In this document: in pieces, positions 58,412-64,000 of the stretch
Layout: the number at the start of each line of letters is the position of its first letter
Position numbering within the stretch: the stretch's first letter is position 1
Origin: Amorphophallus konjac
Taxonomy: Eukaryota > Streptophyta > Magnoliopsida > Alismatales > Araceae
DNA length: 64,000 nucleotides
Direction of reading: 5' to 3'
NCBI GenBank assembly: GCA_022559845.1
Contig: CM040123.1
Span: forward strand, 314,011,933 to 314,075,932
Notes under the pieces: generated by a model
Databases searched by the model: none
Seen by the model: the letters and a program-made list of their open reading frames with translations, nothing else
What the model was told of the DNA's origin: nothing
Made by a program: the position numbers and the translations under genes

Positions 58412-61131
58412 TGTTAGACCAGGTGGTACATGGAAATAGATCTAGAGGAAGGGCGAATGGATCTTTTGGAATTTTCACCCTATTAAAATCCAAACCCCAC
58501 TCTAGGAAACAAATGAAAATAGCTCCACGGAAGACACTTAACAATGAGGGCTTCTACTGGACCAGAGGACAAACACTTAACATTCTAACACAGACTCAGC
58601 GGGAGGTAAGGTATAGCCCACGGCACACACAGCTCAAGAAAGCAGATAAGGAGTTGAATAACCACCGCCCAATAGAATAATTAACGAAACCTGCGAAGGG
58701 GGCAGAAGATAAGGAACAAGCACACAATTCAAACCACTACTCACAGGATTTTTTAGGTGGTTCGATCTGTGACCCCAGATCTACATCCATCCCTCACTCA
58801 AACCGAGTGAGGCTTCTCTTGCTCAAACCAAGCAAGAACACCATCACAGACTCAGTCTGTAACATACGCTGCCTAACAGCTTGACAAACTGAGGGAGACA
58901 AATCCCTCAACACAGATCTTGCAACCCACAGAATCTGAACCCTGACCTTGCAACCCACAAGGTCAGAACCGGAGGACCAGTCCTCCCTTCCTCCAAACCG
59001 GAGGGGAACCAGAGATAAATCTCCCTCTTCTACTACCGTAGAAGGGACGTGAACAGCAATCCACTGCTCACCAAAACCCAGAGGAATAAGTACTCTCTTC
59101 CTCTGAATCCACAGAGGGAAACCACGAGTGACACCCGGTCACTCGCAAGCCGGAGAACAAGTCTCCCTTCTCCTGAACCCTCAGAAGGAACCCAAAACGA
59201 GAATGCAAGGAAAGGATGAAACTAAAAAGGAAAAACGAAAAGCAAGGACCAAATATAGCTTCAATGAAGCTCTATCAAAAACAAGTCTATTCAGGATTTG
59301 ATCCTGAGACAGATGAAAAACAAATCTTCAAAAACATCTAGTTGACGGCTGCATCTCTATACTTCTTTTCTCTCTTCTTCTCTTTTCTTCTCTCTCACTC
59401 TGGCTCACTACTTCTTCTTCGCTCACTAACTGGCTCTCTCTCCGACTGCTTCTTCTTTCTCTCTTTCTCTCTGCGGTTCCTACTCTCTCTTCCTCCTGGA
59501 GATGCTCTCTTTTCAGGCGAAGACAATGGCAGCAACTATGGCAGCTTTCCTCTCTCCCTTCTTCGAAGAGCTGGGTATCCTTATATAGAACAGGGGCACC
59601 GTATGGATGTGGAAACCTACTGAAACCCCATTGGTCCACGTTGCAGGGACGAGAAAGTTCCTCTATCATAGTGCCTTGGATCACATGCCCAATCATTTGC
59701 TCCATGGGTCCATGCGCCAGCATCCAGCCATTTCTGGGAACACGTGCCTGTTCTTAGTTCGACCTCACGTGCTACTTTAATCATGTTAGTTGGAAGAAGA
59801 ATGTTTCATCAAACGCCTTGTGAACATGAATCATAAGGGATGCACAGACTTTATAGTGTATCGTGTAGACATGCATAGACCTTAATGCACAACTAACATT
59901 TACCTTAGTATATGACAAATCCTGCTAACGCCAACCTTATGCACAAGACCTTGCATACTAACACCGACTTTGGATGCACGATCCTGCATACTAGCACCGA
60001 CCTTAGATGCAAGGCTCTGCATACTAACACCGACTTTATGTGCATGAAACATGAACTAGCACCGACCTTAGTATGCATAAGGTGCAACTAGCATCGACTA
60101 TGTATGCACGATAAATGACACTAACACCGACCTTTTATGCAACTAGCACCGACCTTAGTATGCACAGAGTGCAACTAGCATCGACTATGTATGACACTAG
60201 CACGGACCCTTTATGCAACTATCACCGACCTTAGTATGCTGGATGGCCTATATGCACCAACCTTAGTATGCTTGATGGCCTATATGCACCGACCTTAGAG
60301 CATGAATGAACATGGTATGCATCGACTTTAGAGCATGAATGAACATGGTATGCACCGACTTTAAATGTTCGCATATCAAAATGTGCACCAACTTTGGAGA
60401 CTCATGTGCACAGACTTTATGTGAAGGAGGAAAACATGCACCGACCCTACAACATGCATGGGCCAAAAGGTGCACCGACCTCAAATGTTGAAGTAGAAAT
60501 GTGCACAGACCATATTGGTCACTAGCATCGACCTTAGTGACAAATGTGGACAAACCTAGTATGTGGAGGAAAAACTAGCACCGACCTTAGTCTATGAACA
60601 GTAACTAGCATCGACCTTCATTCTTCCAAGGCTCAAGTAGCATCGACCTTCATTCTGCCAATACTCAAGAAGCATCGACCTAATTTCTCTATCAAGGTAC
60701 ATGCACTGACCTCTATAGAAATGTGCTCGGACCTGAGTGTCTCACCTATGTGCATGTGCACTGACCTACGTGTAATGAGCTCTAACCTGAGTGACTCACC
60801 TTGGAGCAGAAGTGTTGACACTTGACATGTGTAATGGGTAATAGTATATAAGAGTGCATTGGCCTTATGCATGATGACTCTGAAGACATCACATCCACTA
60901 ACTTACTGTATGTATTCACTGACTTATAATCACATACAAGGCACATCAACCACAATATTTTCATGCACTATGCACTAACTATGATTCATAAAGACATCAT
61001 CAAAAACCTCATAAGTGCAACAAAACACATATGCCATCATCAAAATTATCAAGCATCAACATTATGACATATGCCATTATGCTTAGATGAGTCATAGTGT
61101 TTGACATCATCAAAACCACAGGGGTACAACA
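58412..61131 (-). repeat. Solo SIRE-type LTR with motif array
   Basis: Flanked by a perfect GTATA duplication (58407-58411 and 61132-61136), 2720 bases. On the minus strand it begins TGTTGTACCCCTGTGGTTTTG with GATGATGTCAAACAC, a SIRE-type start. A minus-strand TATA box (CTATATAAGG) lies at plus 59579-59588. The stretch at 58747-58800 (TTTTTAGGTGGTTCGAT, CATCCATCCCTCAC) resembles the SIRE LTR at 7048-7092. U3 carries about thirty copies of a GCACCGACCTTA-like motif. Confidence 0.88.
59925..60800 (-). repeat. Array of about 30 short motifs in U3 of the solo LTR
   Basis: The plus-strand core (T)AGCACCGACCTTAGTATGCA recurs in variants (CACCGACTTTA, CATCGACCTT, CACTGACCT) at irregular 20-45 base spacing, so on the LTR sense strand it reads TAAGGTCGGTGC. 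The array ends about 340 bases upstream of the minus-strand TATA box. The irregular spacing and lack of constant spacers rule out an ordinary tandem satellite and a CRISPR array. Confidence 0.85.
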
Positions 61132-62300
61132 GTATATAGACCTTGTTATTTCATTGATCCACAGAGGCTTCTAGTTCTGCCGCCTCCAGAGATTCGTCGG
61201 AAGCTCCTTCGAGCTCCTCGAGCAGTGGTAGCCTTGCCATGGAGACAGAGGAGAGTTCAGGCTCTTGCTTCTCTGAGGCCTCATCCGCTGAGGGGGCATA
61301 GACTAAGGCTACTTCTGCAGGTGCGTGGGGCACTTTCCCTCTCCCTTAGCACTTACGTATGCTTTCTGGCAGAATACTGATGCTTCTATTTTGTATGTAG
61401 CACTGGCGTCGGAGGAGGAGCATGCGCCAGCTCTTGTTACAGATGGCCGGGGGGGGCTTCCCGCCTTGCCCGAGGCTACTGAAGGGGACGGGGCTATGGT
61501 AGAGGGCTCCCTGATTGTTGAGGAGTCGTTGCCTTCCCTACTCCGGCGAGTGACGCCGTAGGTGTGGAAGGGCTTGTTCCAGGTAAAGGTTGGAAATTTT
61601 ATCATGTTTTCCACCTTATTTCTCATGGAAAGATTCACATGTATTTCTCACTTTTCACTTGTTCTGTTGGTGTTATGCAGCCTCGACTGATGTACTGATG
61701 GAGACGGCTGACCCCTCTTTGGTCCTGGGGGTTGAGTGGCCCACCTCCACTCCACTGCTGGAGCCATTGGTGGATGGTAGTGTGGCTACCTCCTTACTTC
61801 ATCGAGCATGAGGGTGCCTTCAGAGTGACCTTTTTATTTCTCTTGAGGACCCGAGGAGACGCTTGGCAGAGTGCACCCGAGGCTATCACATCCTCGGCTT
61901 CCCACAGGTGCCTTGGATGGCCGAGCTGGCAGCGATATGGGCAGAGTACCTGCGACTTTGTCAGACACATGAGTAGAGATCTCGGAGATTGGCCACCATC
62001 CAGGAGGAGCAGGAGCGGCTGGGTTGGCTTGCGGCAGCCGTAGCGGAGCAGAGGGGCCACACCGAGGCGGCTCAGACACTGTTCCGAGACCGAGCTGTTC
62101 AGCTGGAGGAGGCCGAGAGCAGGACTGAGGCCTTGAGAAAGGCCCTAGAGGAGCAGCAGTCGGCCACGAAGAGCGTCAGGGCTGGGTAGCGAGAGGCTAG
62201 GAGCACTGTCGAGGCAAGTACTCAGCTCTTGTCCACACTCGAGGCGGAGCTCGCGGCTGCTCAGTCTCGCTTGTCGGCGTTGGAGGAGAGCGAGCCGTGA

Positions 62301-64000
62301 CTTGGTTGTATCTCCTTCTTTGTCATGCTATGTACCCGATTTGTACATATCTTTTTGTTACCCCAAGGGCATGTCTTGGGCTCCTCTTATAGAGTATGAA
62401 TGACAAAATACTGGATTTCTTTTTGTCATTTCTTGTGTCGTCCCACCCTTTTCTCTTGTGGAGCAATGTTGGATGCATGAGCTACCGACCACGTACTACT
62501 AGTCGTGGTTGATTCTTCTACTATATGTTGATGCCGGTGATAGGTGACTGGATACCGGGGTTTGTGCATCGGCTACTGGGAGCTGGGTGTTGGGTACTGG
62601 AGACCGGATATCAGGTGCACTGGGGCTGCGCATAGGATACTGGAAGGTATGTTGGAGGTTGGGCTTCGAGGAGTGGGCTGAGTACAAGATATTAGGGGCT
62701 GAGTACTGGGTACTGGGAGCTGGAAACCAGGTACTGGGTACTGGGGGTTTACCCAGGTAAGGTATGTTGACTGGAGCTGACTGGAAATCGGGGGACTGGG
62801 AGATGATACGTATGAGTTCGATGATTCGGGGGATTGGGAACTGGAAACTGGTGGCTGGAGGCTGACCCTTAAGGGGGTGTCGGCCTATGTTGCTGGGGAG
62901 TGAAAGCTGGGGGCCGGCTCATGAGGGCATGTTGGCCTATGTTTCCAGGGACTAGGGGTTGAAGGCCGACCTGTAAGGGTGTGGTGGCCTGTGTTGCCGG
63001 AATTGCTGGTTGGTTCTGGGGTATGTTAGCCGAAGACCGGTTACTGGCAAATTGGCCATTAACATGTTGTTAGTGGTTCACATTGGTCTGGGGAACTAGA
63101 GCTGGGGCTCGGCCGAATTACCATTGAAGGTATTGTAGCCAGAGGCTGGGATGAGCTGGGACTGGAACTGGGTTGGCTGGCTGACCATTTAAGGTGCTAT
63201 AGCCAAAAATTGGGATTGGAACTGGAACCGAAGATGGAACTGGTTGGCTGCCTGCTGATGTGTAGCAATCGAAAGACTAGGACTGGAACTGGGACTGGCG
63301 CTGGTGCTGGAACTGGGACTGGAGCTGGCCGGCTGACCATTTAAGGTGTTGTGGCCGGAGACTGTGACTGGAATTGGTGATGACCGACCCTTGGGGGTGT
63401 AGTGGCCACCATTGTCGTGGAGTAATGTTGAGATTGCCATCGGCGGGATGTCGCGGTCGACAGCTTTCATCAGTGAGGAGTAGAGAGGAAGAGAGTTTTT
63501 TTATTCCCTTTATCAACTCTACCGCCCTTGTGGGTTTTCGCCAGAGCTGGCCTCCTTTTGTTTTTTCCCATGCGCCCTTTCTGGTTTTCACACCGATGGG
63601 TCACCCGATTTTGCCTGAGACACCCTTGCGGGTTTTCACCTCATCTGGGTTGATGGCAATTTTTACCCTCAGTAATCCCATGGAGGGAGTTGACTGAGGC
63701 CGCCATGGTATCTCTATTTTTAATCCCATTTTGTTGTCTTTTCTCTCTCTCTATCTTTTTTTTTTACTTACCTGGGAGCCTTAGGGCTACATCGTTGTCG
63801 GTGCCTGGCATCCTCGCTCTTGCGGTTGCGGGGATGATGCTGGGAGACTAACCGTCATAAGTATATGGCGATGACACTGGGAGAGGCTGGCTAGCCATGG
63901 TGCTTTATCGGCAAGAAGGACTGAAGGCGGTAATTTGTCCCATCCTTTAGAGGGAGTGGCTACTGGATTGCCGATGATGGTCGGGGCTCGCGCCTTAGTC
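62301..64000. other. 3' flank of the PMD locus
   Basis: A T-rich, 3' untranslated-like stretch follows the TGA (62301-62430). I see no coding region. From about 62520 to 63400 it is dominated by GGGACTGGAACTGG-like phrases and a longer recurring segment. After that, GGGTTTTC(A/G)CC phrases recur at about 63531, 63577 and 63630, followed by a CT/T-rich stretch (63737-63770). It may be the distal part of a larger repeat that extends past the window. Confidence 0.4.
62520..63400 (+). repeat. Minisatellite-like G-rich repeats
   Basis: Two layers are visible. Short TACTGGGTACTGGGAGCTGG and GGGACTGGAACTGG units repeat irregularly. A longer phrase like GCCGACC.TTAAGG.TGT.GTGGCC recurs near 62862, 62911, 62967, 63106, 63178, 63330 and 63379. 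No open frame tracks the repeats. Confidence 0.65.

Larger units (their letters stand above)
52314..62300 (+). pseudogene. Plant mobile domain (PMD) protein, multi-exon pseudogene
   Basis: Starting MARFCRDDQAQRRAAREEDH, the reading resumes in changing frames through FAFYSFPSFSIDFWRQQQFP, SEWYNDHNLLDGIL, ISGLPISGKA/YEEVVLDDL, LKVWVYYFYNGPFCFYNAF and LALAPKALANIYHGLGAL. The TSLDLWSLF..ISGLPISG core and overall helical style resemble the plant mobile (aminotransferase-like) domain, known in host nuclear silencing proteins and in transposons. Stops (for example 52665, 53138, 53250, 53377) and frameshifts (near 52890, 53280, 53650) disable it. The 3' half has short exons with GT-AG-type introns, for example 54972-55058 (GTATGA to AACAG). 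It ends in a coiled coil (about 61990-62297) rich in Glu/Ala/Gln, with an internal stop near 62187 and a terminal TGA at 62298. Two solo LTRs interrupt it. It may be a host gene relic or cargo of a transposon. Confidence 0.5.

Noticed and set aside
59925..60800. CRISPR-like array of short repeats
   Set aside because: Spacing is irregular, repeats vary, spacers are short and similar, and the array lies inside a plant LTR.
60843..60856. Plus-strand TATA-like AGTATATAAGAG as a promoter
   Set aside because: The LTR containing it is oriented on the minus strand and nothing transcribed is evident downstream on the plus strand.
1..64000. tRNA or rRNA genes
   Set aside because: I saw only primer-binding sites complementary to tRNA ends and no cloverleaf or rRNA-like block.

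Overview
The window is plant nuclear DNA, from a flowering plant that I cannot narrow further. The evidence is a stack of plant-type LTR retrotransposons (Ty1/Copia with initiator-Met tRNA primer sites, a SIRE-type Copia with a third ORF, chromodomain Ty3/Gypsy elements and a Tat-type Ty3/Gypsy element) plus a spliced plant mobile domain (PMD) pseudogene. I see no rRNA, tRNA, CRISPR array or intact host gene.

Layout. Positions 1-2072 hold no gene I can support. A decayed Tat-type Gypsy element begins near 2073 (LTR, primer site, gag). At 3385/3386 it is split by a Copia element, element 1 (3386-36970, + strand). The Copia leader is split by a minus-strand SIRE-type element (6643-30855, duplicated target TCTAG). 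The SIRE element carries two insertions. One is a chromodomain Gypsy element, A (8115-18336, duplicated target CATGT), inside its 3' LTR. The other is a 3.2 kb solo LTR (19275-22443) inside its env-like third ORF. The Tat gag resumes at 36971 and is split again by a second chromodomain Gypsy element, B (38164-48060, duplicated target GATAT). Tat protease and the start of its reverse transcriptase follow (48061-49075) and stop abruptly. Removing the insertions by eye brings the Tat gag, the Tat gag-protease region and the SIRE third ORF back into register, which independently supports the nesting.

From about 49076 the character changes. A promoter-like region with palindromic repeats (49076-52313) precedes a multi-exon PMD pseudogene with a coiled-coil C-terminus (52314-62300). 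Two solo LTRs interrupt its 3' half: a Gypsy-type one (56022-58126, target GGTAC) and a SIRE-type one (58412-61131, target GTATA). A G-rich minisatellite-like region runs to the end of the window.

How the parts relate. All four Copia and chromodomain elements keep gag-pol order and mostly one reading frame. They have decayed mainly by nonsense changes that look like C-to-T or G-to-A transitions, whereas the PMD locus and the Tat element also carry frameshifts. Element B is the youngest: its two 2.4 kb LTRs are nearly identical and its long reading frame has a single stop. The most unusual signals are arrays of GTCGAC-like motifs in the U3 part of three different SIRE-type LTRs and again upstream of the SIRE third ORF, and a short conserved C-terminal Pol tail in A and B that is encoded inside the LTR.
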